Shown here: positions 6,660 through 15,095 of the stretch, one piece after another
Numbering within the stretch: the first letter of the stretch is position 1
Layout: each line of letters opens with the position of its first letter
NCBI GenBank assembly: GCA_016209145.1
Contig: JACQWT010000143.1
Coordinates: forward strand, 1 to 48,105
Length of the DNA stretch: 48,105 bases
Source of the DNA: Deltaproteobacteria bacterium
Lineage (GTDB): Bacteria; Myxococcota_A; Polyangia; Polyangiales; Polyangiaceae
Direction of reading: 5' to 3'
Position numbers and translations under genes: made by a program
The notes under the pieces: model-generated
The model's input: the letters and a program-made list of their open reading frames with translations, nothing else
What the model was told of the DNA's origin: nothing
Database searches by the model: none

Positions 6660-9206
6660 TCAGAGCTCGAGCGGCGGGCGCAGCTCCAGATCGAGCGCCA
6701 CTTGCAGCGTTTCCGTGGCGCTGGGGTTCAGCGCCACGAGCCACACCGGGCCCTGTGCCGGCGCCGCCACCTCGCCGGCCACGAGCGCGGCGGCGTCCTC
6801 GCCCGCTGCCAGGGCGCCAAAGGGCTGCCCCGCGCGCAGCGCCTGGTAGCCGGCGTCGTCCAGCAGGTAGAAGCGCGCGGTGGCGCCCGCGGCCTCCTTG
6901 ATGAAGCGGCCCTTGGTGAGGAAGCCCTCGGCCACGATCCAGCTCCCCAGCACCGTGGCCTCGGCGCGCGCGAGGGCCTCGCCCTTGGCCTCGATTCCGG
7001 TCGGCGCGACGAGCGGCATCGTCACGCCGAGCTCGATGTCCTTGGTGATTGTCGCGCCAGCTTCGGTCTGGTCCGCCGTGACGAGCGGCTCCACCTTGAT
7101 CGTCCCGAGATCGCCGTCGGCCGGCGGATACTCGGCCTGCAGAGCCTCCGAGGCCACGTAGAACCAGTAGTTGCGGCTGTCGCCCAGCTCGATCCGCGCC
7201 CGGCCGTCCCCGCCGGAGTAGGCCAGACCCGCGAAGTCGAGCTTGCTCTTGTCGTAGAACTGCTCCGTCGCGAACAGCACCATGGCGCCATCGACCGGCC
7301 GGCCGTCGAGATCGCGCACGCCTACGTCGATGCTCACGGTGTCGCTGTACTGCGCGATCGGGGTCTTGCCCGGATACCCGTCGCCGCGCACGTTGTAGAG
7401 CCCGGAGAGCGTCTTGCCCCCGCCCAGATCCTCGTCCGAGCCCACGTAGGGGTTGTCGATGCGCGTCGGGCCATCCGACCAATCCACCTGCCAGGGCACC
7501 CAGCGGCCCACGAAGAACACGTCGTTCCAGCAATGATCCTCGACCGAGCCCAGCACGCGCACGGGCAGCAGGGCGGCCCGGCCGGCCGCGGCGATCATGT
7601 CACCGAGCTCACCGCAGTTGCCGTAGTGGTTGTGTATGATGCGCTGCGGATACCAGCTCCGCTCCGGGTTGTACTTCTTGGTGACCTTCGAGTACTCGGC
7701 CACGTTGTCGTACATGTTCTGCGTGACGAACCAGCCGATGTGGTCCATGGCCATGCCGCCCTGGGGCGGCGGCCGGTCCCCGCTCAGGCCGTCGTAGTAC
7801 CCGCCGTCCCAGACGTACGGCGTGCCGGAGATGACTTCGCGCAGGCGCGGCTGGCCCTCGGGCAGGATCTTGGCCGGCGGCCCGCCGGCTACGTGGATGT
7901 CGTTGGGGAACTCCAGGGCGCTGATGTCGGCCGCCGCGTGCAGGTCGAGCTGCAGCACCCCGCCCGCGCTGACGTACTGCTCCAGAGCCGCCCGCGCGCC
8001 GGCCACCTTCTCGTAGAACGCGGCGCTCTGGTCGGCGGCGATGATTATCTTGTCGAACTGGGACAGGTCGAGCCCCGCGAGCTCGGCCGCGGCGTGCACC
8101 TCGGCGTCGAGCTTGCGCTCCGCCAGCGCGGCGGCGTACACGTCCGAGCCCCACTGGACCTCGTCCATCACGAGAGCGATGTCCACGTTGCCCTTCAGCG
8201 TGAAGTTCGTGTTGCCGTAGCTGCACAGGTTGACCATGAGGCCGGTCTCGCCGTCCGCGTAGGCTCCGGCAAGATCCAGCGTCGAGGCGAGCAGCGTGCC
8301 CTGGCCCAGATCGACCTCCACGAGTAGGCCGTTGTGGGCCTCGTCCACGAACACGCGCAGCGGGTAGATCTGCGGGTCCGTCAGGTGCGCGGAGGCCGCG
8401 AGCTTCAGCTCCTTCTTCCGCAGATCCACGGGCTCGCGGATGAGGTAGTGGTCGCGGTAGTCGAAGCTCGACGTGGACGAGTCCATGAGATAGCGGCGCC
8501 AGTGCACGCCGGCGGGCGCCGGCGCCGGCTTGCCCTTGGCGGGATCGACGGGCACGAGCTCCTCGAAGTCGAGCTTGGGGTGTACGACCCACCAGTAGTA
8601 GTGCTCCGGCGGCAGCTCGAAGCTCGCCTCCTCGCCCTCGCTCAGATAGCGGTAGCGCACCGTGCTGTGGAAGTCCTCGTCCTGTCCGGGCGTGCCCACG
8701 TCGATCACCTCGGCGTAGTCGAGCAGAGCGTCGTAGTCGTAGATCGCCTGCGCGTTCTCGGTGAAGACCGCGGGATCGAAGTCGGGCAGGCCGAGATCGG
8801 TCTCCTGCACGTTGGCGATGCTGAAGGCGATCTCGTCGATGAGCCGGTCCTCGGGCGCGTCCACCACGAGCGCGGCGAGCTTGTCCTGCAGCGCCGGCTC
8901 GAGCATGGCGAGGCGCAGCCGCAGTGGCACGCGCACCCAGGCGGGCGCCCGTGCTACCGCCGCGTCGGCGGCAGGCGTCAAGGGCGGGGTCGGATCTTGC
9001 GCCGGGCCGGGCTCGGCCGCCAGATCGGCCGGCACGGCGGCGAGCCCACCCGGGCCAAGCAGGGCGGTCAAGCTTGCCCGCACCGGCTCGGGCGGCTGCG
9101 GGCCGGGCGGCAGGCCGGACGACGTGGTGACGGTTTCCTCGACGTCGCTGCACGCGGCTGCGAGCACGAGCAGCGGGACCAGGACGAGCGCGCGGTGGTG
9201 GAGCAT
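6660..9206 (-). CDS. transglutaminase-like lipoprotein
   Basis: An 848-residue lipoprotein (lipobox LAAAC). Residues of about 500-600 form a transglutaminase-like/papain-fold domain with a complete apparent triad: Cys531 in GNCGEL, His558 in EDHCWND and Asp575 in VDWSDGP. Enzymes with this fold cross-link or cleave amides, so protein cross-linking, amidation or peptidase activity are all possible. A region before it (YGNTNFTLKGNVDIALVMDE, then DKIIIAADQSAAFYEKVAGA) looks like a Rossmann-like domain, and after it come beta-rich, carboxypeptidase-regulatory-like segments. It is the upstream gene of a two-gene unit with the ceramidase-like lipoprotein and is divergent from the SBBP-repeat gene across 166 bp. 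Confidence 0.85.
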   Translation of the reverse strand: MLHHRALVLVPLLVLAAACSDVEETVTTSSGLPPGPQPPEPVRASLTALLGPGGLAAVPADLAAEPGPAQDPTPPLTPAADAAVARAPAWVRVPLRLRLAMLEPALQDKLAALVVDAPEDRLIDEIAFSIANVQETDLGLPDFDPAVFTENAQAIYDYDALLDYAEVIDVGTPGQDEDFHSTVRYRYLSEGEEASFELPPEHYYWWVVHPKLDFEELVPVDPAKGKPAPAPAGVHWRRYLMDSSTSSFDYRDHYLIREPVDLRKKELKLAASAHLTDPQIYPLRVFVDEAHNGLLVEVDLGQGTLLASTLDLAGAYADGETGLMVNLCSYGNTNFTLKGNVDIALVMDEVQWGSDVYAAALAERKLDAEVHAAAELAGLDLSQFDKIIIAADQSAAFYEKVAGARAALEQYVSAGGVLQLDLHAAADISALEFPNDIHVAGGPPAKILPEGQPRLREVISGTPYVWDGGYYDGLSGDRPPPQGGMAMDHIGWFVTQNMYDNVAEYSKVTKKYNPERSWYPQRIIHNHYGNCGELGDMIAAAGRAALLPVRVLGSVEDHCWNDVFFVGRWVPWQVDWSDGPTRIDNPYVGSDEDLGGGKTLSGLYNVRGDGYPGKTPIAQYSDTVSIDVGVRDLDGRPVDGAMVLFATEQFYDKSKLDFAGLAYSGGDGRARIELGDSRNYWFYVASEALQAEYPPADGDLGTIKVEPLVTADQTEAGATITKDIELGVTMPLVAPTGIEAKGEALARAEATVLGSWIVAEGFLTKGRFIKEAAGATARFYLLDDAGYQALRAGQPFGALAAGEDAAALVAGEVAAPAQGPVWLVALNPSATETLQVALDLELRPPLEL

Positions 9207-9372
9207 GGTGGCAGTCCGTGGCGTGAGGGCGTGACAGCTCTGTATGGTGCCGCAGTCCGGGGCCCGGACGCAACCGCCGCGGCGTCTCGTCCACGCCCAC
9301 CATCGATCGAACCCCGGTCACTTCGTCCGGTGTCGCGAACGGTGCTAGCATATCCAGTGGATCGAGCTGGCT

Positions 9373-10890
9373 ATGACCCCGATGTGCTTCCCCTTGGTGC
9401 GCGGCGCGTCTGCCCTGGCGCTTGGCGTGTTCCTGTCCGTCCTTGCCGCCTTCGGCTGCGGTGGCCGCCGCGACGGGCCGCCGAGCTACAGCGGCGTGAC
9501 CGACGTAGGCAGCGGCAGCGGTAGCTCGAGCGGCGGCGGGGCCGGCGGCGAGGGGGGCGGCAGCAGCAGCAGCAGCGGCGCCGTGCCCGAGCACGTCTGG
9601 AGCTTCAGCTTCGGCGACGACAAGGAGCAGTTCGGCCAGGCGCTGTGCGCGGACCAGAGCGGCAACGTCTTCGTCACCGGCGGCTTCGACGGCACGCTCA
9701 ACTTGGGAGGCACCCCGCTCCAGAGCGCCGGTGGCGGGGACGTGTTTCTCGCCAAGTTCGATACGAGCGGCGCGCACGTGTGGAGCAAGGGCTTCGGGGA
9801 CGCGAAGACGCAGGAGGTCTACGGCATTGCCTGCGACGGCGCCGGTGCCGTGATCATCACCGGACGCATGGTCGGAAGCGTGGACTTCGGCGGAGGCCTG
9901 AAGTCCGGCCTGGGAAGCTGGAGCCTGTTCCTCGCCAAGCTCGATGCGACCGGCGCGCACGTGTGGAGCGGGGTGTACGGCGACGGCCAGAACCAGCGCG
10001 GCACGGGCCTGGCCATTGACTCCTCGAACAACATCCTCGTGACCGGCGAGGTCAAGAAGACGATCGATTTTGGCAAGGGCGCGATCAAGGGGCCGGGCTG
10101 GTTCCTGGCCAAGCTCGATCCCCAGGGAGCCGAGCTGTGGGCCAAGAGCTTCGGCACGCCCCAGGTCGTCTGCGAGGCGAGCGGAGTGGCGGTCGACGGC
10201 ACGGACAGCGCCATCATCACCGGCCGCTTCGACAACGTCATCGACTTCGGCCTGGGGCCAATCCAGGGCAAGGGCACGGAAACCGGCGACATCTACCTCG
10301 CCAAGTTCGATCCGGACGGCAAGCCGATGTGGAGCGAGGGCTATGGCGACGCCGACAACCAGAACGTCCTCGCCATCGCCGCGGGCGCCGACGATGCGGT
10401 TGCGATCACGGGTGGCTTCGTCGGCACCGTCGACTTTGGTGGCGGGAAGCTGGAGGCCGCGGGCAAGGGCGCGTTCGACGTCTTTGTGGCGGCTTTCGAC
10501 CTCAACGCCGAGCACGTCTTCAGCATGAGGTCCGGCAGCGTCGCCGCGCAGGTCGGCAAGGCGATCGACATCGACGCGAACGGCGACGCGATCGTCGGCG
10601 GCACTTTCGGAGGGACCGTGAGCTTCGGCGGGAAGCTCCTCGAGACCCAGGGAAATGGGGCGGCCTTCGTCGCCAAGCTCGGCGGCGACGGGACCCACAA
10701 ATGGAGCGACGGCTTCGGGGATACCGGGAAAACCAACGGCGCCGTCGTCCGCGGCGTGGCCACCGACGCGACCGGCAGCGTGTTCGCGACCGGCTCCTTC
10801 GACGGCAAGATTGACTTCGGCGGCAGCGAGCTCGTCGCCGCCGGCGCCAGCGGCGCCAGCGACGTGTTCCTCGTCAAGTTCAAGCCCTAG
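9373..10890 (+). CDS. SBBP-repeat beta-propeller lipoprotein
   Basis: A 505-residue exported protein: signal peptide with lipobox ending AAFGC, a Gly/Ser linker (about residues 45-72), then tandem blades of about 50-60 residues with the recurrent pattern GNVFVTGGFDGTLNLGG / DVFLAKFDTSGAHVWSKGFGD. This is the SBBP (beta-propeller) repeat common in myxobacteria; about eight blades fill the whole mature part. No catalytic residues are evident; binding or scaffolding at the cell surface is the likely role. The start is uncertain between the first ATG and the ATG three codons in; no strong ribosome binding site is present. A TAGCAT box (9347-9352) is a possible -10. The stop shares the palindrome CTAG (10887-10890) with the convergent cutA stop. 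Confidence 0.85.
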   Translation: MTPMCFPLVRGASALALGVFLSVLAAFGCGGRRDGPPSYSGVTDVGSGSGSSSGGGAGGEGGGSSSSSGAVPEHVWSFSFGDDKEQFGQALCADQSGNVFVTGGFDGTLNLGGTPLQSAGGGDVFLAKFDTSGAHVWSKGFGDAKTQEVYGIACDGAGAVIITGRMVGSVDFGGGLKSGLGSWSLFLAKLDATGAHVWSGVYGDGQNQRGTGLAIDSSNNILVTGEVKKTIDFGKGAIKGPGWFLAKLDPQGAELWAKSFGTPQVVCEASGVAVDGTDSAIITGRFDNVIDFGLGPIQGKGTETGDIYLAKFDPDGKPMWSEGYGDADNQNVLAIAAGADDAVAITGGFVGTVDFGGGKLEAAGKGAFDVFVAAFDLNAEHVFSMRSGSVAAQVGKAIDIDANGDAIVGGTFGGTVSFGGKLLETQGNGAAFVAKLGGDGTHKWSDGFGDTGKTNGAVVRGVATDATGSVFATGSFDGKIDFGGSELVAAGASGASDVFLVKFKP

Positions 10891-11213
10891 GGCGGCGCCT
10901 CCAGGACCTGTGCCATCCAGGCGAAGTAGGCCGGATCCCCCTCGCCCGGCGCGGTGGCCACGGCGATCACCTCCGGGACCTCGTAGGGGTGCTTCTCCTT
11001 GAGCAGGCTGGTGAGCTTGCCTACCAGGCGCGCCTCGGTCTTGACGACGAGCAGCGACTCGTCGTCCTGGCACAGCTCGCCCTTCCACCAGTAGGTGCTG
11101 CGGATCTGCGGGATGACCTGCACGCACGCGCCGAGGCGCGCCCCGACCACCGCTTTCGCCAACTCGTCGGCGGCGGCGGCCGGGCAGCTACAGTAGACGA
11201 TGCGCCCTTCCAT
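10887..11213 (-). CDS. cutA: divalent cation tolerance protein CutA
   Basis: A 108-residue cytoplasmic protein matching CutA over its full length: IVYCSCPAAAADELAKAVV at the N-terminus, the hallmark RLGACVQVIPQIRSTYWWKGEL, then ESLLVVKTEARL and KEKHPYEVPEVIAV. CutA forms very stable trimers and has been linked to copper/divalent cation tolerance, though its biochemical role is unsettled. It follows the small lipoprotein gene by 7 bp and is probably cotranscribed. Its TAG overlaps the TAG of the convergent propeller gene. Confidence 0.93.
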   Translation of the reverse strand: MEGRIVYCSCPAAAADELAKAVVGARLGACVQVIPQIRSTYWWKGELCQDDESLLVVKTEARLVGKLTSLLKEKHPYEVPEVIAVATAPGEGDPAYFAWMAQVLEAPP

Positions 11214-11220
11214 CGCGGGA

Positions 11221-11514
11221 CTACTTGCTCGCCGGATCCAGGACGCGGCCGAAAAACAGCGCGAGCCCGAAGGTGTTGCTGCTCGTGGCGATGGCGCGCA
11301 GCTCGGACGCGGGCGGCGCCGGAGACGACGTGCCGGGCGTCGCCGTCGCCGGGGCGGGCGCGGGGGCCTCGGGCGCGGCCGGGGCGGCTGGCGCCGCGCA
11401 CGGGGCCGGCCCTGGCGGAAGGCTGGGCACTGGGGATGCCACGGGGCCCGGGCGGGGCTCGCACGCGCACAGGCCCAGGCAGGCGAGCATCGGGATCGCG
11501 GTTCGCAGGCGCAT
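11221..11514 (-). CDS. small lipoprotein, possible serpin remnant
   Basis: A 97-residue lipoprotein with lipobox GLCAC, then a 50-residue Pro/Ala-rich linker. The last 27 residues are notable. SELRAIATSSNTFGLALF resembles the first helix of a bacterial serpin (typically ANxAFALDLY), and it is joined directly to FFGRVLDPASK, which resembles the last strand of a serpin (FxGRVLDP). About 350 residues of core between them, including the reactive loop, would be absent, consistent with an in-frame deletion of an exported serpin. The intact reading frame and lipobox mean that a short lipoprotein could still be made. The serpin link is from memory of motifs and needs a profile search; otherwise this is an uncharacterised lipoprotein. 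Confidence 0.65.
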   Translation of the reverse strand: MRLRTAIPMLACLGLCACEPRPGPVASPVPSLPPGPAPCAAPAAPAAPEAPAPAPATATPGTSSPAPPASELRAIATSSNTFGLALFFGRVLDPASK

Positions 11515-11679
11515 TGTCTCCTCCCGGCCGGCGCTCCGCGCGCCGCCAGCCTGCGCGCAGGCTGCTCTTCGGCCTGGCCGCGGTCAAGGATCGCGCGGGC
11601 GCTGATCGGCTTCGGGGCCGTCATGCGCTAGACTAGATCCCGCGAAGCCGGCAGGGGCCGGGCGGGCGAGGTGGCAAAC

Positions 11680-13917
11680 ATGAAGCACGCGGCGACAGGC
11701 CTGGGTGGGTGGTTTCTGGCGGCGGCGACGGTCGCGGCCCTGTGCGCCTGTGGCGCTTCGTCGGACGCGCCCCAGCCGTCGCCCGGACCCCAGGGAGGCG
11801 CCACGGCCGCGGGCGGCGCCGGCGGCGCCGGCGGCGGCGGGGGCGAGGCCGGGAGCGGCGCGAGCACCGGCGGGCCTGGGTCGGACGACGACGGCGACGG
11901 GTACTCGGAGATCCAAGGCGACTGCAACGACCAGAACGCCGACATCCACCCGGGCGCGATCGAGATCTGCGACGACGGCATCGACAACAACTGCAACGCG
12001 GCCAAGGACGCGGCCGAGCCGGACGCCGACGGCGACGGCTTCGGCCCCTGTCAGGGCGACTGCAACGACGCCGACCTCGCCGTGAGCCCGGCGGCGACAG
12101 AGCTGCCCGGCGACGGCATCGACAACAACTGCGACGGCATCGTCGACGGCGACTACGACGGCGACGGCTACACCGAGGCGGCCGGCGACTGCAACGACCA
12201 GGATCCCGCCGTCCACCCGGGAGCCAAGGAGATCTGCCTCGACGGCATCGACAACGACTGCAACGGCTTCAAGGACCAGGAGGAACCGGATCTCGACCTG
12301 GACGGCGCCGGGCCCTGCGGCGGCGATTGCGCGGAGGGGGACGCAAGCATCGGCCCGAACGCGCCCGAGCTGCCGGGCGACGGCATCGACAACAACTGCG
12401 ACAACCTCGTGGATCTCGACATCGACGGGGACGGCTGGACCGTGCCCAACGGCGACTGCGACGACATCGACCCCAAGGTGAACCCCGGCGTGCCCGAGGA
12501 CTGCAACGACAAGTTCGACAACAACTGCAATGGCATCATCGACGCCGACTGCCTCACGCCCTGCATGCTCGCGGAGATGATGCGCTCCTCGGTGGGCTGC
12601 GTGTACTACGCCGTCGATGCCGATCAGTACCCCGGCTACGACAACATGCCCTACGCGGTCGTGGTATCGAACATCGACGCCAAGGCCACGGCCAACGTCG
12701 AGGTGCAGATCCGCTCGGGCAACGTCTGGCAGAAGCTGCAAGCCGCGGCCGTGGGGCCCGGCACGCTGCACGAGTTCGGTCTGCCCGATCGGCACATCGA
12801 CAACACGGGCATGAAGGTGGCCGGCGCCTACAAAGTCGTCTCGGACCTGCCGGTCATTGCCTACCAGTTCCAGCCCATAGACGGAGTCACCTCGTACACG
12901 AGCGATGCTTCCCTGCTCCTGCCGACGAGCGCGCTCGACCAGTACTACTACGTCGTCGGCTGGGGCAAGCCGGGCGCCGGCAACCCCCAGGTGACGTTCG
13001 TGGCCGTGGAGGACGGGACCAAGGTCACCATGACGCCGACGGGCAACACGGTGGCGGGCGGGGGCATCCCCAAGCTGGCGCAGGGCCAGGCATACACCTT
13101 CCCGCAGGCGTTCAACGCCGGCGACTACGTGACCGTGGAGTCCACCGACACCATCATGGGCACCTACGTCACCGCCGACAAGCCCATCTCGGTCTTTGCC
13201 AACCACTGGTGCGCCAACATCCCGCAGATGGTCTGCTGCTGCGACCACGTCGAGGAGCAGCTCATCGGCCTGCAGGCCTGGGGCAAGTACTACGTCGGCG
13301 GCCGCATGCCGGTGCTGAACACGCCTACGCCCGACGCCACGGTCTGGCACCTGTTCGCCAGCGAGGACAACACCACGGTGAACTTCACCGCCAGCCCCCA
13401 GGTGACGGGCCTCCCGCCCTCGCCCAAGATCATGAAGAAGGGCGAGGCGCTGCTCATGCTCGTCGGCGGCAGCGTGCAGAACCCGGGCGACTTCGTGGTC
13501 AAGGCCGACAAGCCCATCTTCCTGATGGAGTACCTCTCCTCGGAGGGCATGAACAACGCGCCCACGGAGAAGGGCGGCGATCCGGCCATGACGCAGGCCG
13601 TGCCGGTCGAGCAGTTCCTCGATCACTACGTCGTGCTCATCCCCAAGAACTGGGTGTACGACTACTTCATCCTGACCAAGCCCGTGGGCGCCACCGTCAG
13701 CATCGACGGGAAGCCCGTCGGCGCGAACCAGTTCCTGGCCATCAGCGACGGCAAGAACCCCGCCGAGTGGGAAGTGGCGCGGCTGCTGGTGCCCGACGGC
13801 GTGCACAAGCTCGCGGGCGACAAGCCCTTCGGTGTGGTCGTGGTGGGCTTCGACTCGTGGGACTCGTACGCCTATCCCGGCGGCATGAACCAGCTCATCA
13901 TCAACCCCATCAAGTGA
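11680..13917 (+). CDS. lipoprotein with MopE-type repeats and IgGFc-binding domain
   Basis: A 745-residue exported protein. After the signal peptide (lipobox LCAC) and a Gly/Ala linker come about five or six MopE-like metal-binding repeats (about residues 70-285), with the pattern DxDGDGY...GDCND.....PGA.E.C.DGIDNNCDG and abundant Asp and Cys, expected to bind calcium or copper. From about residue 290 to the end is an IgGFc-binding N-terminal domain (YYVVGWGKPGAGNPQVTFVA, GDYVTVESTDTIMGTYVTAD, PISVFANHWC), with a CCC triplet near residue 525. This domain is named for mucus/IgG-Fc binding proteins; in bacteria it is taken to be an adhesin module. ATG 11680 is chosen over GTG 11671 because GAGG lies 8-9 nt upstream. 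A TAGACT box (11631-11636) is a possible -10. Confidence 0.87.
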   Translation: MKHAATGLGGWFLAAATVAALCACGASSDAPQPSPGPQGGATAAGGAGGAGGGGGEAGSGASTGGPGSDDDGDGYSEIQGDCNDQNADIHPGAIEICDDGIDNNCNAAKDAAEPDADGDGFGPCQGDCNDADLAVSPAATELPGDGIDNNCDGIVDGDYDGDGYTEAAGDCNDQDPAVHPGAKEICLDGIDNDCNGFKDQEEPDLDLDGAGPCGGDCAEGDASIGPNAPELPGDGIDNNCDNLVDLDIDGDGWTVPNGDCDDIDPKVNPGVPEDCNDKFDNNCNGIIDADCLTPCMLAEMMRSSVGCVYYAVDADQYPGYDNMPYAVVVSNIDAKATANVEVQIRSGNVWQKLQAAAVGPGTLHEFGLPDRHIDNTGMKVAGAYKVVSDLPVIAYQFQPIDGVTSYTSDASLLLPTSALDQYYYVVGWGKPGAGNPQVTFVAVEDGTKVTMTPTGNTVAGGGIPKLAQGQAYTFPQAFNAGDYVTVESTDTIMGTYVTADKPISVFANHWCANIPQMVCCCDHVEEQLIGLQAWGKYYVGGRMPVLNTPTPDATVWHLFASEDNTTVNFTASPQVTGLPPSPKIMKKGEALLMLVGGSVQNPGDFVVKADKPIFLMEYLSSEGMNNAPTEKGGDPAMTQAVPVEQFLDHYVVLIPKNWVYDYFILTKPVGATVSIDGKPVGANQFLAISDGKNPAEWEVARLLVPDGVHKLAGDKPFGVVVVGFDSWDSYAYPGGMNQLIINPIK

Positions 13918-13929
13918 GTTCCCCATGGC

Positions 13930-14060
13930 GCTGGCGCGCCAGCCGCGTCGCACGAGACGCGCGCCGGTGCGCTTGCCTGCGGGGTGGCGGCCGCAGGCGA
14001 GAGGGTCCGGAGGCTTCCCGCTGCCGGCTGCCTCGGCGTCGGGGCCCCAACCCCGACGCC
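13930..14060. terminator. three inverted repeats between convergent genes
   Basis: The 186-bp gap between two convergent genes holds three perfect inverted repeats: GCTGGCGCGCCAGC (13930-13943), GCCTGCGG with an 8-nt loop (13975-13998), and a 10-bp stem GGCGTCGGGG with loop CCCCAA (14035-14060). None has a T-run, so classical intrinsic termination is uncertain, but the last hairpin is very strong and symmetric and could stop transcription from both sides. Confidence 0.45.
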
Positions 14061-14103
14061 CGTCTTGGGCGCTTCGCGCACGGGCGTTGTTGTTGTAACC
14101 CGA

Positions 14104-14607
14104 TCAAGTAGGCTGCGGCCGCACGCCGAGCTTGCCCTGCTCGCGGAGCAAGCGCTCCAGTGCGGCGCGATCGGCGATGGCGCGAAGCGGGATGACGACG
14201 CGGGCGCCGCCGGCCAGCTCCAGCCAGAAGTAGCCGGAGCGGCGGCCCGCTGCGGCGACGCGGTCCCAGCCCAGGCGGCTTTCGGCCGAGCCGGCGCGCA
14301 TGGCGATCCCCGCGTCCGTCATCTCGACCACCATGGGGTGCTCGCTCACGCGCAGCCTGCGCCGCTGTCGGACGATCAGGAGCACCCTCAAGAGCGGCTT
14401 GAGCGCGTAGTAGATCCCGTAGCCTAGCGCGAGAGCGCCGAGCAGGGCCGGCCACTGGCCGCGGTGCACGACGTGCAGCCGCCAGCCCACGTAGGCGAGC
14501 GCCGGCCCCCCGAGCAGCCGGAGCGCGCCCCAGCGGCTCGCCCGGTAGTACTCGACGAGCCAGGCGTAGGCGAACTCGCCGTGGCTCTGGCAGAACTCGA
14601 AGCGCAT
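14104..14607 (-). CDS. YcxB-like membrane protein
   Basis: A 167-residue protein. Two hydrophobic segments (about residues 27-45 and 52-70) form a hairpin anchor. The C-terminal half (VEMTDAGIAMRAGSAESRLGWDRVAAAGRRSGYFWLEL, continuing to VVIPLRAI) matches the YcxB-like C-terminal fold, a PH-like domain of unknown function found on bacterial membrane proteins. It lies 17 bp downstream of the VOC gene on the same strand, so it is probably in the same transcript. The start is the ATG at 14607. Confidence 0.75.
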   Translation of the reverse strand: MRFEFCQSHGEFAYAWLVEYYRASRWGALRLLGGPALAYVGWRLHVVHRGQWPALLGALALGYGIYYALKPLLRVLLIVRQRRRLRVSEHPMVVEMTDAGIAMRAGSAESRLGWDRVAAAGRRSGYFWLELAGGARVVIPLRAIADRAALERLLREQGKLGVRPQPT

Positions 14608-14624
14608 GGTCGCGCCAGGCGGCG

Positions 14625-14984
14625 CTACTTCCTCGGCGCCTCGAAGATGCCCACGCAGATCCCGTCCGGATCCATGAACATCGCCCAGGCGCCCATCTCG
14701 GGAATGGGCGTACGCGGCTTGATCACCCGGCCGTTGGCCTTCTGCACCTTCTCCAGCGTCTGCTCGATGTTCTCCACCAGGAAGTAGACGCCGAGCGACG
14801 GCACCGGAGCCTCCTTGGGCTTGAGCATCAGACCCCCCTCGGGCGCGGCGCCGGTCTTGACGGCCGTGTAGTCCATGCCCGGCATGCTCTCGAAGCGCCA
14901 GTCGAAGACGGCGCCGTAGAACTTCTTGGCCTTCTCCACGTCGAGCGCCATCAGCTCGAAGTGGCAAAGGGGATTGCCCACCAT
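14625..14984 (-). CDS. VOC-family (glyoxalase/dioxygenase fold) protein
   Basis: A 119-residue single-domain protein of the vicinal oxygen chelate superfamily: CHFELMALDVEKAKKFYGAVFDW at the N-terminus, ending with the typical MGAWAMFMDPDGICVGIFE. It contains two beta-alpha-beta-beta-beta units, as in small bacterial glyoxalase/bleomycin-resistance-like proteins. His8 and the Glu near the C-terminus are candidate metal ligands. The reaction is unknown. ATG 14984 is chosen because AAGGAGG lies 5 nt upstream; a longer frame from 15038 lacks this support. Confidence 0.85.
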   Translation of the reverse strand: MVGNPLCHFELMALDVEKAKKFYGAVFDWRFESMPGMDYTAVKTGAAPEGGLMLKPKEAPVPSLGVYFLVENIEQTLEKVQKANGRVIKPRTPIPEMGAWAMFMDPDGICVGIFEAPRK

Positions 14985-15095
14985 GGTCGCCTCCTTGCTG
15001 CTCGCGGAGCCGCGTTCCTCGCTCCCGAGCGCGGCCACGCTAGCATCGCCCGGGGGCAGGTGGCGAGGGGCACGGTGCCCGCCGCGAACGCCGGC

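Noticed and set aside
13903-14111. Similarity of AACCCCATCAAGTGA (13903-13917) and AACCCGATCAAGTAG (14097-14111), suggesting a duplicated gene end
   Set aside because: Only 15 bases with mismatches and no similarity beyond them; compatible with chance or convergent stop contexts.
15068-15080. GGGCAC-G-GTGCCC as a terminator of the ferredoxin gene
   Set aside because: A one-base loop cannot form a stable hairpin as written, and no T-run follows.
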